A DNA stretch of 64,000 nt from Celeribacter sp. PS-C1 (GCF_019429625.1 NZ_JAHXRW010000009.1:115157-179156), one strand, 5' to 3'. Counted from the first letter of the stretch, positions 1 through 9,370 are shown. The notes: generated from the letters alone by a model not told the origin. Made by a program: numbers and translations.

Positions 1-1
1 A

Positions 2-637
2 TGGTTGGTGCCTTTGCGCCATTCTCTGGTGATCGCGGCCTGCGCGGCGGCGCTTGCGGTGGCGATTGCCCTGCCTCTGGCGCTTTACGTTTGGGAACGC
101 CGCGGGATCGCGGCCAGGGCGCTCACCGGCATGGGGCTGGCCCCCTTCGCCTTGCCGCCGGTGATCTCCGCGCTTGGGTTCATGATCTTCTGGATGACGC
201 TCGGCGGCTATGGCCGAATTTACGCCACCATCATCTCCCACGGCATCTTCCTCGTGACCCTGCCTTTGGTCACCATCTCCCTGGGTCTCAAGGGCATCGA
301 CCGCTCTCTCATTGAGGCCGCACGGGTGATGGGCGCCGGGCGATGGGGCGTGTTTCGCACCGTCATTCTGCCGTTGCTGATCCCCTATATGGTTTCGGGC
401 TATGCCTTCGCCTTCGTCTTGAGCCTCAACGAATATATCATCGCCTATATGGTCGCGGGCTTCACCGTCGAAACCCTGCCGATCAAGATTTTCAACGCGC
501 TCCGCTATGGCTATACGCCGATCCTCGCCGTGGTCTCCGTGATCTTTGCCGCCCTCTCGGCGCTGATCTTTGGCCTCATTGGTCGGTTCGGCAATCTGCC
601 GCGACTTTTGGGCGCCGAAAGGAGCCAACATGACTGA
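2..637 (+). CDS. ABC transporter permease, PotC-like (5' partial)
   Basis: The reading frame is open from the first base of the window, so the N-terminus lies outside. The visible 211 residues hold about five hydrophobic segments and a clear EAA loop (IEAARVMGAGRWGVFRTVILP), the site where the permease contacts its ATPase. The wording around it (FVLSLNEYIIAYMVAGF) resembles PotC/PotI-type permeases for polyamines and related cations. The stop overlaps the start of the next gene by 8 bp, so the two are probably co-transcribed. The substrate cannot be told from this fragment. Confidence 0.85.
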   Translation, partial: WLVPLRHSLVIAACAAALAVAIALPLALYVWERRGIAARALTGMGLAPFALPPVISALGFMIFWMTLGGYGRIYATIISHGIFLVTLPLVTISLGLKGIDRSLIEAARVMGAGRWGVFRTVILPLLIPYMVSGYAFAFVLSLNEYIIAYMVAGFTVETLPIKIFNALRYGYTPILAVVSVIFAALSALIFGLIGRFGNLPRLLGAERSQHD

Positions 638-1655
638 TCTTCCCACCACGATGAAGGCTGCGCTTTGCGATGCGCCGGGGGCGGCGCTTCGGATGGCCGA
701 GGTGCCCGTGCCCGTGCCGGGGCCGGGGCAATATCTCGTCAAGATCGAAGCCTGCGGCATTTGTCATTCGGACCTGCATGTGCAGCGCGGCGAGGAACCG
801 ATGCCGGAGGAGGCCTTTCCGCTCATCCTCGGTCACGAAGGCATCGGTCGGATCGTTGCGGGCGACGGACCTTTGGCTGAGGGCACGCGGATCGGCTTGC
901 CGTGGCTCTATGAGACCTGCCAACATTGCGATCCCTGTCTGACCGGGCATGAGACCTTCTGCCAATTGCAAAAGGCGCGCGGTCTCGACGCCTATGGCGC
1001 CTTCGCGGAATATGCGATTGTCGAGGCCGCCTTTGCCACCGAAATCCCGGACGAGATCGACCCGGTCACCGGCGGGCCTTTGCTCTGTGCCGGGCTGACC
1101 GCTTGGTCGGCGCTGGAACGTTGCGAGGTGCAGGCCGGCAAGCGGCTTGTGATCGTCGGTGCCGGTGGGTTGGGGCAATATGCCATTGCCATCGGGCTGG
1201 CGCGCGGGCTTGAGGTGGCGGTGGTTGATCTCGATCCCGCCAAACGCGCCGAGGCGTTGCGTCATGGGGCCAGTCTGGCCGTGGCCCCCGATGAGATCGA
1301 GGCCCTGCGCGCTTGGGGCGGGGCCGACATCACGCTGAACTTCGCGCCGACGTCGAAGGTCTGGGACATGATCGCCGCCATCGTCAATCCGCTGAGCCAG
1401 ATCGTCGCAGTCGCTTTGGTGCACGATCCCGTGCCGCTGTCGATGATGTGGCTGATCAATGGCGGGCATCGGGTGATGGGGTCCTCTGTCGGCACCCGCG
1501 CCGAATTGCGCGCCTTTCTCAACTTCGCCGCCAAACACATGCCGCCCGTCGAAATTGAGGCTCTGCCCTTCGAAGAGGTTGGCGCGGGGCTTGAACGTCT
1601 GGCGGCGGGCGATGTGAAGGGGCGGCTTGTCCTGACGATGGGTGATCCGGCCTGA
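630..1655 (+). CDS. Zinc-dependent alcohol dehydrogenase
   Basis: A 341-residue medium-chain dehydrogenase/reductase, predicted to oxidise an alcohol with NAD(P). Catalytic zinc ligands are visible at C42 (ACGICHSD) and H69/E70 (GHEG). The structural zinc lobe is C97, C100, C103, C111. A Rossmann motif (VGAGGLGQYA) follows near residue 170. ATG at 630 is preceded by GGAG and overlaps the stop of the permease gene, which implies coupling and suggests the alcohol comes from the imported substrate. It resembles propanol-preferring AdhA/AdhP enzymes; the natural substrate is unknown. A terminator hairpin follows at once. Confidence 0.9.
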   Translation: MTDLPTTMKAALCDAPGAALRMAEVPVPVPGPGQYLVKIEACGICHSDLHVQRGEEPMPEEAFPLILGHEGIGRIVAGDGPLAEGTRIGLPWLYETCQHCDPCLTGHETFCQLQKARGLDAYGAFAEYAIVEAAFATEIPDEIDPVTGGPLLCAGLTAWSALERCEVQAGKRLVIVGAGGLGQYAIAIGLARGLEVAVVDLDPAKRAEALRHGASLAVAPDEIEALRAWGGADITLNFAPTSKVWDMIAAIVNPLSQIVAVALVHDPVPLSMMWLINGGHRVMGSSVGTRAELRAFLNFAAKHMPPVEIEALPFEEVGAGLERLAAGDVKGRLVLTMGDPA

Positions 1656-1674
1656 CATTTGCCGACACCATAGT

Positions 1675-1710
1675 AAAAGGCCGCCTCCGTGAGCTCGGGG
1701 CGGCCTTTTG
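1675..1710. terminator. Bidirectional terminator hairpin
   Basis: AAAAGGCCGC and GCGGCCTTTT form a 10-bp stem between two convergent genes. The A-run on one side and T-run on the other let it act in both directions. Confidence 0.85.
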
Positions 1711-1725
1711 TGTCTTGGGCAAGGC

Positions 1726-2817
1726 TTAGCCTTTTGCGGCGGCGGAGCGTTCGATCCGGTCCAGAAGATCGTGAAGAGCCACGGCCTCGGCAAAGCTTGG
1801 CGCGCTTTGGCTGCCGGTGCGGATGTCCTCGGCGAGACGGGCGTAGATCCCGGCCACGTTGCGAGCGCCTGCGAATTCGGGTTTGCCCTTATAGAGCTCA
1901 GGCGCGGGCATCAGATTGGTCAACTCCTTGTCCTCTCCGCGTGCGCCCTTGACGGTGAGTTGCACCATTTGGGCGTGGCCCAGATCGGCGGTGACCTGAA
2001 TGTCGCCTTCGCTGCCGTTGATCTCCCACAAGAGGTTGGTGCCGCGCGACACGCCGCCGCGATAGTGGATCGACACCGCTGCGCCGCTCTCCATCGTGCC
2101 GTGCACCATGAGCTGATCGGGCGCGGTTTTGGGGCGGCTTTCCCCTCCGGCATCGGTCACTTCGACGGTTTTGAACCGGTTGAGGAAGCGGACGTCGAGT
2201 GTGCCGAAGTTGCCCAGCACATCCTGCACGGCTGCCAACGTGTGCGCCATCGGGATGGATTGCATCGTCGCGCCGTTATTGCTGTCGAAGAGGTAGTAAT
2301 ATTCCTCGATGGTTTTGTCGGACCAGTTGCCGCCGGACCCGATCAGGCTGGTCGAAAGCACCTCGCCGACAAAGCCGTCTTCGATGAGCTGTTTGAGGTG
2401 CAGGATTTCAAGCGCGGTGCGCGCCTGGGTACCCGCAACGGCGACGACGCCTTTTTCAGCGGCCAGTTCTGCGAGACGGCGCGCTTCATCGAGACCGTTG
2501 CCGAGCGGCCATTCGCAATAGACATGTTTGCCAGCGTTCAACGCCGTGCTCACCAGTTCGAAATGATAGGGCACTTTCACAGTGACAACGACCAGATCTA
2601 TATCGGGAGAGGCGACCAGATCGGCGGGGGTGTCGAAGGCATGTTTCAGCCCGAGCGCCTCTGCGGTGCGTTTGGCGCTTTCGAGCGTGCTGTTGGCGAC
2701 GCCGGTGATTTCATATGTGTCGCCCAGAGATTTGAGGGCGGGAAGGTGGGCGGTGGCGGCCCAGTGGCTGTCGGGGTTGAGGCCGATAAAGCCGACCCGG
2801 ATGGGGGTCTCTGTCAT
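1726..2817 (-). CDS. Gfo/Idh/MocA-family protein, Gal80-like
   Basis: A 363-residue protein with an N-terminal Rossmann domain (RVGFIGLNPDSHW) and a C-terminal Gfo/Idh/MocA beta-sheet domain. In active sugar oxidoreductases of this family the EKP motif supplies the catalytic lysine. Here the motif reads CEWPLG (residues 101-106), so the lysine is a tryptophan (W103), as in Gal80-like members. The protein may bind NAD(P) and a sugar without the usual chemistry, or use other residues. ATG at 2817 is preferred because AGGAG lies 7 bp upstream. An MFS transporter gene precedes it on the same strand, 22 bp away, so they probably form an operon. Confidence 0.85.
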   Translation of the reverse strand: MTETPIRVGFIGLNPDSHWAATAHLPALKSLGDTYEITGVANSTLESAKRTAEALGLKHAFDTPADLVASPDIDLVVVTVKVPYHFELVSTALNAGKHVYCEWPLGNGLDEARRLAELAAEKGVVAVAGTQARTALEILHLKQLIEDGFVGEVLSTSLIGSGGNWSDKTIEEYYYLFDSNNGATMQSIPMAHTLAAVQDVLGNFGTLDVRFLNRFKTVEVTDAGGESRPKTAPDQLMVHGTMESGAAVSIHYRGGVSRGTNLLWEINGSEGDIQVTADLGHAQMVQLTVKGARGEDKELTNLMPAPELYKGKPEFAGARNVAGIYARLAEDIRTGSQSAPSFAEAVALHDLLDRIERSAAAKG

Positions 2818-2839
2818 GGTATGTCTCCTCATCTGTTGG

Positions 2840-4021
2840 TTAGAGCGTGTGTTGTCTTTTGGTGGCCCAGAGGCTGGCGAGCCCCAGAAACACGATCAGC
2901 CCGCCCGCCACCGGCACGGCGGCGTAGCCCAAATCCCAGCCGATCACAGCCCCGCCTGCGCCCGCGCCCACAGCATTGCCCAAATTGAATGCGGCGATGT
3001 TGAACGCGGCACCGAGGGAGGGCGCGGCAGCGGCGGCCTGCATCGCGCGGATTTGCAGCGCAGGCACACAGGCAAAGGCAGTGACGGCCCAAAGCACAAA
3101 GCCGATCATTGCGCCGGGACCCGAGGTGGCCAAAAGCGGCAGTAGGAGAGACGACAGCGCAAGGGCGAGCATCGCGATGCGCGCGCCTTTATCCAGAGAC
3201 CAATCGGCCAGCCGCCCGCCGAACCAATTGCCAAAGGTCAGGCCCAGACCAATCAGCGCCAGCACCAGCACGACGAAACTGTCATCCGCACCCGCCAGCG
3301 TGTGCAAAAGCGGCGCGACATAGGTGTAAACCGCAAAGAACCCGCCGGCGAACAGCACCGTGGCGATGAGTGTGATTGCCATCTGTGGATTGAGCAGCGC
3401 ATGCAGCTCGGCCTTGGCATTCGGGCGCGGGCCGGGGGCTTCTTTCGGCAGGGCAAGCGCCAGCGCGGCGATAGCAAGGAGGCCGATGATAACCGTGGCG
3501 CCGAAGGCCATGCGCCAGCCGACATGGGAGCCGAGCCAGGCCGAAGCGGGCACCCCGCCGATATTGGCGATGCTGAGCCCCATAAACATGGTGGCCACCG
3601 CGCTGGCTTGGCGGTCTTTCGGGACAAGGCTCGTCGCCACGACTGCGCCGATGCCGAAAAACGCGCCTTGGCACATGCTGGTGATCAGCCGCCCGACCAA
3701 GAGCGTCCAATAGCCCGGCGCGAGGGCCGAAATCAGGTTGCCCAAAACAAGCACGGCCATCATTGCCATCAGCGCGGCTTTGCGGTCGAACCGCGACATG
3801 AACAGGGTCATCACCGGCGCGCTGACCATGACACCGATGGCATAGGCGGTGACCAATTGGCCCGCCGCGGGGATCGACGTGCCGGTTCCCTCGGCTATCG
3901 CGGGGAGTAGCCCCATAGGCGCGAATTCCGTGGTGCCGATGCCGAAGGAGCCGAGGCCCAGGGCCAGCAAGGGCAGGACGGGGGAGGTGGTCGCGGCGTG
4001 AGGCTCGGTTGTGCTGTGCAT
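2840..4021 (-). CDS. MFS transporter, DHA1/AraJ-like exporter
   Basis: A 393-residue protein with about 12 hydrophobic segments. The region FMSRFDRKAALMAMMAV between TM2 and TM3 corresponds to the MFS motif A, and GTTEFAPMGLLPAIAEG in the first helix is typical of the AraJ/YdhP sugar-efflux-like branch. It probably exports a sugar, drug or metabolite by proton antiport. ATG at 4021 follows AAGGA; a longer reading to 4069 has no ribosome site. A perfect 15-bp palindrome lies about 70 bp upstream and may be its operator. The downstream Gfo/Idh/MocA gene is likely co-transcribed. Confidence 0.85.
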   Translation of the reverse strand: MHSTTEPHAATTSPVLPLLALGLGSFGIGTTEFAPMGLLPAIAEGTGTSIPAAGQLVTAYAIGVMVSAPVMTLFMSRFDRKAALMAMMAVLVLGNLISALAPGYWTLLVGRLITSMCQGAFFGIGAVVATSLVPKDRQASAVATMFMGLSIANIGGVPASAWLGSHVGWRMAFGATVIIGLLAIAALALALPKEAPGPRPNAKAELHALLNPQMAITLIATVLFAGGFFAVYTYVAPLLHTLAGADDSFVVLVLALIGLGLTFGNWFGGRLADWSLDKGARIAMLALALSSLLLPLLATSGPGAMIGFVLWAVTAFACVPALQIRAMQAAAAAPSLGAAFNIAAFNLGNAVGAGAGGAVIGWDLGYAAVPVAGGLIVFLGLASLWATKRQHTL

Positions 4022-4087
4022 ACTGTGCGGTCCTTGGCGGGGTAGGTTGCGTGAAGACCTAGGGCGCATGGATAGGCGAGACTATGC

Positions 4088-4102
4088 TTTGAAAGTTTCA
4101 AA
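4088..4102. promoter_or_regulatory. Perfect palindrome TTTGAAA-G-TTTCAAA, candidate operator
   Basis: Seven-base arms around one central base, 67-81 bp upstream of the MFS start. The size and position fit a dimeric regulator site. No regulator gene is adjacent, so the binding protein is unknown. Confidence 0.4.
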
Positions 4103-4295
4103 CACTGATGAGCTGAGATCATGAGAACGGGGCATTTTGCGGCGTCGGATCACTCAGTGGGGTTCATGAATTCTGGTCATGAGTGCCAGTTTTCGCGCGG
4201 CACTAATCGTGTTCCGGTGCCGGGTTATATGTGTCTCAACCGGCAGGCACTTCGGCGCCCGCTGGATGTTCGAGACGGAAAACAGGAGCCGGAAA

Positions 4296-4664
4296 ATGGA
4301 CTGGACCAAGGATCAACTCATTGAGATCGCGGCTGCAGACGGCCTGAGGATTTCCCCGTTTCGCGAGGATGGCACGACCTATGGCACGCCGACTTTCATC
4401 TGGTCGGTTGTCGTGGGCGACGGGCTTTACGTGCGGCCGTATAACGGCTCTTCGTCTCGTTGGTACAAGGCCGCGATGCGCGAAGGCGCAGGTCGGATTT
4501 CGGTCGCGGGGCAGGTCTACGACGTGGATTTTGCGCCTGCTGACGCGGCGCTCAATGACGTGATCGATGCCGCTTATCAGGCGAAATACGCCAAAAGCGC
4601 ATACCTTGCGCCGATGATCTCCGCCCGGACCCGCGCTGCCAGCGTGCGCATCACGCTGCGCTGA
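4296..4664 (+). CDS. DUF2255 family protein
   Basis: A 122-residue soluble protein matching the DUF2255 family by its pattern: a short N-terminal helix, TPTFIWSVVVGDGLYVRPYNG, then SSRWYKAAMREGAGRI. The fold resembles pyridoxamine-phosphate-oxidase-like split barrels, but no function is established. ATG at 4296 is preferred over an upstream ATG at 4179 because AGGAG lies 7 bp before it. The SDR gene starts 33 bp downstream on the same strand and is probably co-transcribed. Confidence 0.8.
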   Translation: MDWTKDQLIEIAAADGLRISPFREDGTTYGTPTFIWSVVVGDGLYVRPYNGSSSRWYKAAMREGAGRISVAGQVYDVDFAPADAALNDVIDAAYQAKYAKSAYLAPMISARTRAASVRITLR

Positions 4665-4697
4665 GCCGTTCACAGATTTTAAGAAAGGAAGAAGATC

Positions 4698-5465
4698 ATG
4701 CATAAGATGCTCGAAGGAAAAACAGCGATTGTCACCGGCGCCACCAAAGGCATCGGCCTTGCGATTGCCGAGCTCTTCGCGGAAGAGGGCGCGAATGTCA
4801 TCCTGACCGCGCGCGGCAAGGACCTGCTCGACGGGAAAGTCGCTGAGATCAACGCCAAGGGCGGCACGGCGATGGGTCTTGTGGCCGACTCCTCCGATCC
4901 TGAGGCGCCTGCGCGCGTGTTCGAAGAGGCGATCAAGGCCTATGGTCAGGTCGACATCATGGTCAACAACGCGGGCTCCGGCGATATGGTCGCCATCGAG
5001 GAAGCCACCGACGAACATTTCGCCAAGATCATGGAGCTGAACCTCGCCGGGCCGTTCCGCTATTGCCGCGAGGCGGTGAAACATTTCATGCCGCGCAACG
5101 AGGGCCGGATCATCAACGTGTCGTCGGTGAACGGCACCCTGCCGATCTGCGGTGTGGCCTATACCTCGACCAAGGGCGGGCTGAACACGATGACGAAAAA
5201 CATCGCGATCCGCCTGTCTGGCACCAACATCCGCTGTAACGCCATCGCGCCGGGTGTGACCGACACGGATGCGGCGCGCGCATGGGCTGCGGGCGAACAG
5301 GAAGGTGGCGATGTGATGCTGGAGTTTTCCGACAAATACACCAACACCACCGTGCCGATGACCGAGCCGCGCGATCAGGCCTATGCGGCGCTCTATCTCG
5401 CCAGCGAAATGGGCAAGGCCGTCACAGGTCAGATCATTCAGGTCGACAACGGCGCTTTCCTCTAA
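4698..5465 (+). CDS. SDR family oxidoreductase (FabG-like)
   Basis: A 255-residue classical short-chain dehydrogenase/reductase. The cofactor motif TGATKGIG is at residues 13-20 and NNAG at 90-93. The catalytic triad is S142, Y155 and K159. The C-terminal LASEMGKAVTGQIIQVDNG is the usual family ending. It reduces or oxidises a carbonyl/hydroxyl pair with NAD(P)H; the substrate is not predictable. A good ribosome site (AAGGAAG) precedes the ATG, and a strong terminator follows. Confidence 0.88.
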   Translation: MHKMLEGKTAIVTGATKGIGLAIAELFAEEGANVILTARGKDLLDGKVAEINAKGGTAMGLVADSSDPEAPARVFEEAIKAYGQVDIMVNNAGSGDMVAIEEATDEHFAKIMELNLAGPFRYCREAVKHFMPRNEGRIINVSSVNGTLPICGVAYTSTKGGLNTMTKNIAIRLSGTNIRCNAIAPGVTDTDAARAWAAGEQEGGDVMLEFSDKYTNTTVPMTEPRDQAYAALYLASEMGKAVTGQIIQVDNGAFL

Positions 5466-5480
5466 GCGAGGGCGCATAAG

Positions 5481-5516
5481 AAAAAAGACCGGGCCTCATT
5501 GGGGCCCGGTCTTTGT
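5481..5516. terminator. Bidirectional terminator hairpin
   Basis: AAAGACCGGGCC and GGCCCGGTCTTT form a 12-bp stem between the convergent SDR and quiC genes, with an A-run on the left. Confidence 0.9.
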
Positions 5517-5531
5517 GGATTTGGAAATGTG

Positions 5532-7427
5532 TCAGCCCTTCATCGCGGGCATGCCCTTTGGCCGCGCCAGACGTTTTTGTGCGGCAATCCGGAAGGGCGC
5601 ATTGGCCGCGCCGTAGCCACCATAGCCCGGCTCGCGCTGCACGATCTCAAAGAACATGCCGCCGGCGAAGCTGCGGGAATAGAGCTGGAAGAAGGGGCTG
5701 CCATTGAGTTCGTCGTAGAACACATTGGCGGCTTTCAAACGTTCCAAAAGCCCGGGCGAAAGATCGAAACGCGCCGCGAGATCGGCGTAGTAGTTGTCCG
5801 ACAGGGGCAGGGGGTCGAAGCCACAGGCTTTCAACGCCTCGGCCGTGGCGAAAATGTCATCGGTCGCAAGCGCGATGTGCTGCACCGAGGCGCCAAAGCT
5901 TTGCGCCAAGAAATCCCCGGCCAGCGTGCGATGCGTCTCCGCGCCATTGAGCGAGACGCAGAACCCGCGACCTTCGCTCTCAACAACCTGAGACCGGACC
6001 AGACCGTCCGGGTCGATCACATCGACCATCGGCGATTTGTCCATGTCGAAAAGCGCAGTGTAGAATAGGGTCCAGCTGAGCATATTGTCGTAGCTCATGG
6101 TCTGGGCGATGTGGTCGATGCGTTTGAGACCGGCGTCGGCGGTTGCTGCCTCGCCAGTCGCCACGAATTCCACGTCCCAAACCCGCGACAGCCCGCTTTC
6201 CTCGTCGATGAAATGCAAGACCGAGCCCTCAAGTCCGCGAATGGCCGGGATCGACAACTCGCCGGGGCCGATGGGTTGTTCAAAGGGGCTGGCGCCCAAT
6301 GCGGTGGCGCGGGCAACGGTGTCCTTGGCCGAGCCGACTTTGAGCCCGATGTCACAGACACTGAGCCCCCGCGCGTTCCATACATGGGCGGCGTGGCCAC
6401 TGTCTTCGGAGTTGAGCACGATGCGAATGTCGCCCTGTTGCCAGAGGCCGATTTCCTTGTTGCGGTGATGGCCGGTGTGCACGAAGCCCAGAGAAGTCAG
6501 AAGTGTCGAGAGCTTCTTCGCATCTTCGCCACGGGCGGCGAATTCGATGAAGGACACGCCTTTGATATCGACACGCGGCGGGATCGGCGGCAGGTCGATC
6601 AAGATCGTGGGCTCCGCCGTGCGCACATCGTCCATCAGCGAAATCAGCGAGCGATAGCCGTCCTGCGCGATGGTCAAAGGATTGCCGCCGCGGAACTGAT
6701 CGTTGAAAATCTCAAGGCTGATCGGCCCGGCATAGCCCGACGCCATGACCGCACGCATGAAGCCCGTGACATCGAGATCGCCCTCGCCCGGCATGTTCCG
6801 GAAGTGGCGCGACCAATAGAGCAGGTCCATGTCGATGAGGGGCGCGTCGGCCAGTTGCACAAAGAAAATCTTGTCACCGGGGATGGAGCGGATCGAGTTC
6901 GGATCGAGCTTGCGCCCGAGCGTATGGAAACTGTCGACGATCAGGCCGATGTTGTCGTGATCGGCGCGGCGCACGATTTCCCAAGCGTCGCGGTGGTCGT
7001 TGATATGCCGCCCCCAGGCGAGCGCCTCGTAACCGACACGGACGCCATGCGCTTTGGCCACTTCGCCCAGCTCCGCGAAATCATCCGCCGCGCGGTCGAT
7101 GCCGCCGAGGCTGGCAGGGTGGCAGGAGGAACAGAACAGGATAAGATCTGTGCCCAGCTCGTTCATCACGTCGAATTTGCGTTTCGCGCGATCAAAGGCC
7201 TTGGACCGAAGCGGCTCCGGCAGGCATTCGAAATCGCGAAACGGCTGGAACAGCGGGATGTCGAGGCCGTGATCGCGCACCATCCGCGCCACTTCGCGCG
7301 GGCCGCCGTCATGGGCGATGAAATCCTGTTCGAAAATCTCGATGCCGTCATAGCCCGCCTTGGCGATGGCATCGAGTTTTTCCCGGAAGTTGCCGGAAAT
7401 CGAGACGGTGGCAATCGAGGTCTTCAT
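5532..7427 (-). CDS. quiC: 3-dehydroshikimate dehydratase fused to HPPD-like domain
   Basis: A 631-residue two-domain protein. Residues 1-270 are a xylose-isomerase-like TIM barrel that converts 3-dehydroshikimate to protocatechuate. Its metal ligands are visible as E134, D165, Q191 and E239, the set known from Pseudomonas QuiC-type dehydratases. Residues about 290-620 are a vicinal-oxygen-chelate domain resembling 4-hydroxyphenylpyruvate dioxygenase, as in the fused QuiC family. It is the last gene of a minus-strand run with a TRAP importer and an AroE-like dehydrogenase, so its job is very likely the final step of shikimate or dehydroshikimate catabolism before the protocatechuate ring-cleavage route. 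Confidence 0.92.
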   Translation of the reverse strand: MKTSIATVSISGNFREKLDAIAKAGYDGIEIFEQDFIAHDGGPREVARMVRDHGLDIPLFQPFRDFECLPEPLRSKAFDRAKRKFDVMNELGTDLILFCSSCHPASLGGIDRAADDFAELGEVAKAHGVRVGYEALAWGRHINDHRDAWEIVRRADHDNIGLIVDSFHTLGRKLDPNSIRSIPGDKIFFVQLADAPLIDMDLLYWSRHFRNMPGEGDLDVTGFMRAVMASGYAGPISLEIFNDQFRGGNPLTIAQDGYRSLISLMDDVRTAEPTILIDLPPIPPRVDIKGVSFIEFAARGEDAKKLSTLLTSLGFVHTGHHRNKEIGLWQQGDIRIVLNSEDSGHAAHVWNARGLSVCDIGLKVGSAKDTVARATALGASPFEQPIGPGELSIPAIRGLEGSVLHFIDEESGLSRVWDVEFVATGEAATADAGLKRIDHIAQTMSYDNMLSWTLFYTALFDMDKSPMVDVIDPDGLVRSQVVESEGRGFCVSLNGAETHRTLAGDFLAQSFGASVQHIALATDDIFATAEALKACGFDPLPLSDNYYADLAARFDLSPGLLERLKAANVFYDELNGSPFFQLYSRSFAGGMFFEIVQREPGYGGYGAANAPFRIAAQKRLARPKGMPAMKG

Positions 7428-7484
7428 CGCGGGGAACTCCTATGAGGATGACCCCACGCCTACGTCAGGCATGGGGCGGTTTTA

Positions 7485-8759
7485 TCAATAGCCGAGCACG
7501 GTCGGCAGCCAGGTCACCGTTTGCGGCACGAAGGTGAGGATCAGGAGCACCAGCACCTCGACCAAAAAGAATGGCAAGATCGCGCGCGTGATCTTGGCCA
7601 TCCCGACCTGCGCCACCCCTTCGGCGACGAAGAGACAGAGGCCCAGAGGTGGGGTGATCAGGCCGATCATCAGGTTGAAGATCACGAGAATGCCGAAATG
7701 CACCGGGTCGATGCCGAGGCTGACGGCAATCGGATGCAGGATCGGCACGAGGACCAACATGGCCGCGATGCCTTCGAGGAAGAGACCCACGAAGAGGAAC
7801 AACAGGATCACGGCGATCAGGAAGGCGGTCTGACCGTCAACGTTCGACAGCACCCAATCGGTGAGCATGTTCGGCACGCGGTTGTAGGTCAAAAGCCAGT
7901 TGCCCGCACCGACGGCAGAGATGATCACAAGGATCACAGCGCTGTCGCGCATGGCGGCGGCAAAGATCGTCGGCAGGCGGTTGAGCTTGATCTTGCGGTA
8001 AACGAAGAGACCGAGGAACAGCGCATAGGCAACCGCAAAGCTGGCGGCTTCAGTGGGCGTCACGATGCCCAAGAGGATGGACCCCACCACAAAGACCGGC
8101 ATCAACAGCGGCAAGATGCCGCCCATCAGGGCCTGACCCGCAGGTTGTGCCACCAGATCGCTGGTTTGATCGCCGTGGTCGATTTTGACCGTCAGCATCA
8201 CATACGCCGAGAGGAACACGGCCAGAAGGATGCCGGGGATCACACCCGCCATGAAGAGCGCGGGCACAGAAACGCCGGAGACGATCAGCGCATAGATGAT
8301 CACCGGGATCGAGGGCGGAATGATCGGCCCGATCACCGAAGAGGCGGCGGTCAGGGCGGCGGCGAAATCGCGTTTGTAGCCGTGTTTCTCCATCTCGGGG
8401 ATGAACACGCGCCCGATGGCGGAGGTGTCGGCCACGGCAGAGCCGGACAGCCCGGCAAAGATCACAGAGGCCCAGATGTTCACGAGCGCCAGACCCGCGC
8501 GCATCCGCCCGACGAGGACGTTGGCAAAGGCGATGATACGGCCGGTAATGCCGCTCTCGTTCATCATCTCGCCCGCAAGCACAAAGAGCGGGATGGCGAG
8601 AAGCGGGAAAGAGTTCAGGCTTCTGAACATCTCGGTGGCGACGATGCGCATGACATAGGGGTTGTCCTGCGTCGCCATAAAGGAAAACAGCGCGGCGAGG
8701 ATCGAGAAGGCGATCGGCACACCGGCGATCAGCGCAAGGATCAGAACGGCGTAAATCAT
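7485..8759 (-). CDS. dctM: TRAP transporter large permease (DctM)
   Basis: A 424-residue inner-membrane protein with about 11-12 hydrophobic segments, the usual DctM length. FAGLSGSAVADTSAIG and IGPIIPPSIPVIIYA are hallmark motifs of the sodium-driven permease. Its ATG overlaps the stop of the small permease gene by 4 bp, a normal arrangement that couples translation. With DctQ and DctP it forms a TRAP importer. The flanking aroE and quiC genes point to shikimate, quinate or 3-dehydroshikimate as cargo. Confidence 0.92.
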   Translation of the reverse strand: MIYAVLILALIAGVPIAFSILAALFSFMATQDNPYVMRIVATEMFRSLNSFPLLAIPLFVLAGEMMNESGITGRIIAFANVLVGRMRAGLALVNIWASVIFAGLSGSAVADTSAIGRVFIPEMEKHGYKRDFAAALTAASSVIGPIIPPSIPVIIYALIVSGVSVPALFMAGVIPGILLAVFLSAYVMLTVKIDHGDQTSDLVAQPAGQALMGGILPLLMPVFVVGSILLGIVTPTEAASFAVAYALFLGLFVYRKIKLNRLPTIFAAAMRDSAVILVIISAVGAGNWLLTYNRVPNMLTDWVLSNVDGQTAFLIAVILLFLFVGLFLEGIAAMLVLVPILHPIAVSLGIDPVHFGILVIFNLMIGLITPPLGLCLFVAEGVAQVGMAKITRAILPFFLVEVLVLLILTFVPQTVTWLPTVLGY

Positions 8760-9289
8760 CGCTGCCCTCCTTTCAAAGCGTCATAACGCTCAAAAAATTT
8801 CCCAAAGGCCGCAAGCGCCAAAAGCACGCCGCCGATGGCCATGGCATATTGCCAGGTTCCGACTTTGCCGATCCAGGTGAGCGCCTCGATGCCGGTGGAT
8901 TGCGCAAGGCTGTCGGCGGTGGACTTGAGACCAGACGAGGCCAGATTTCCGCGACGCATCGCGAACATATGCCCGGAGTAAGCGAGGCAAAGCCCGGAGA
9001 TCATGGTGACCACATCCACCGCGAGATAAAGCTTTTCGCGGGTCCGACGTTTGATCATGTCGACAAGGATCGTGAAGCGGATGTGCTGGTCGACGCTATA
9101 GGCCCAGGCCACGCCGAACATCACGCCGTAAACGGTCAGGTAGATCGGAAGCTCCTCGCCCCAAGGCACGGATTGCCCGACGATGTAGCGGCGCAGCGAG
9201 TTCACGAAGATGATCGCAAAGACGAGCGCCATGGACAGGCCGGAGCCAAAGGCGAAAACCCGTCTGAGAATGGCGTTGAAACGGTGCAT
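8756..9289 (-). CDS. dctQ: TRAP transporter small permease (DctQ)
   Basis: A 177-residue protein with four hydrophobic segments and the conserved SVPWGEELPIYLTVYGVMFG stretch of the DctQ family. It scaffolds the large permease in the membrane. ATG at 9289 follows GAGGGGG. The gene lies 81 bp after dctP, and that gap contains a strong hairpin that may set the ratio of binding protein to permease. Confidence 0.9.
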   Translation of the reverse strand: MHRFNAILRRVFAFGSGLSMALVFAIIFVNSLRRYIVGQSVPWGEELPIYLTVYGVMFGVAWAYSVDQHIRFTILVDMIKRRTREKLYLAVDVVTMISGLCLAYSGHMFAMRRGNLASSGLKSTADSLAQSTGIEALTWIGKVGTWQYAMAIGGVLLALAAFGKFFERYDALKGGQR

Positions 9290-9303
9290 GGAGCCCCCTC
9301 TTT

Positions 9304-9341
9304 ACGGCGTTGGACCGGCACATTTTGCGCCGGTCCGCCGT
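9304..9341 (-). other. Intercistronic hairpin after dctP
   Basis: Nested arms GGACCGGC/GCCGGTCC (9312-9319, 9329-9336) and ACGGC/GCCGT (9304-9308, 9337-9341). There is no T-run, so it looks like an mRNA-stabilising or processing hairpin rather than a full terminator. Confidence 0.65.
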
Positions 9342-9370
9342 CAGTTACGTGTCGTGTTCTGAGTGACGGA

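Noticed and set aside
1708..2988. 426-codon plus-strand frame opposite the Gfo/Idh/MocA gene
   Set aside because: Shadow of the real minus-strand gene; no domain and no ribosome site.
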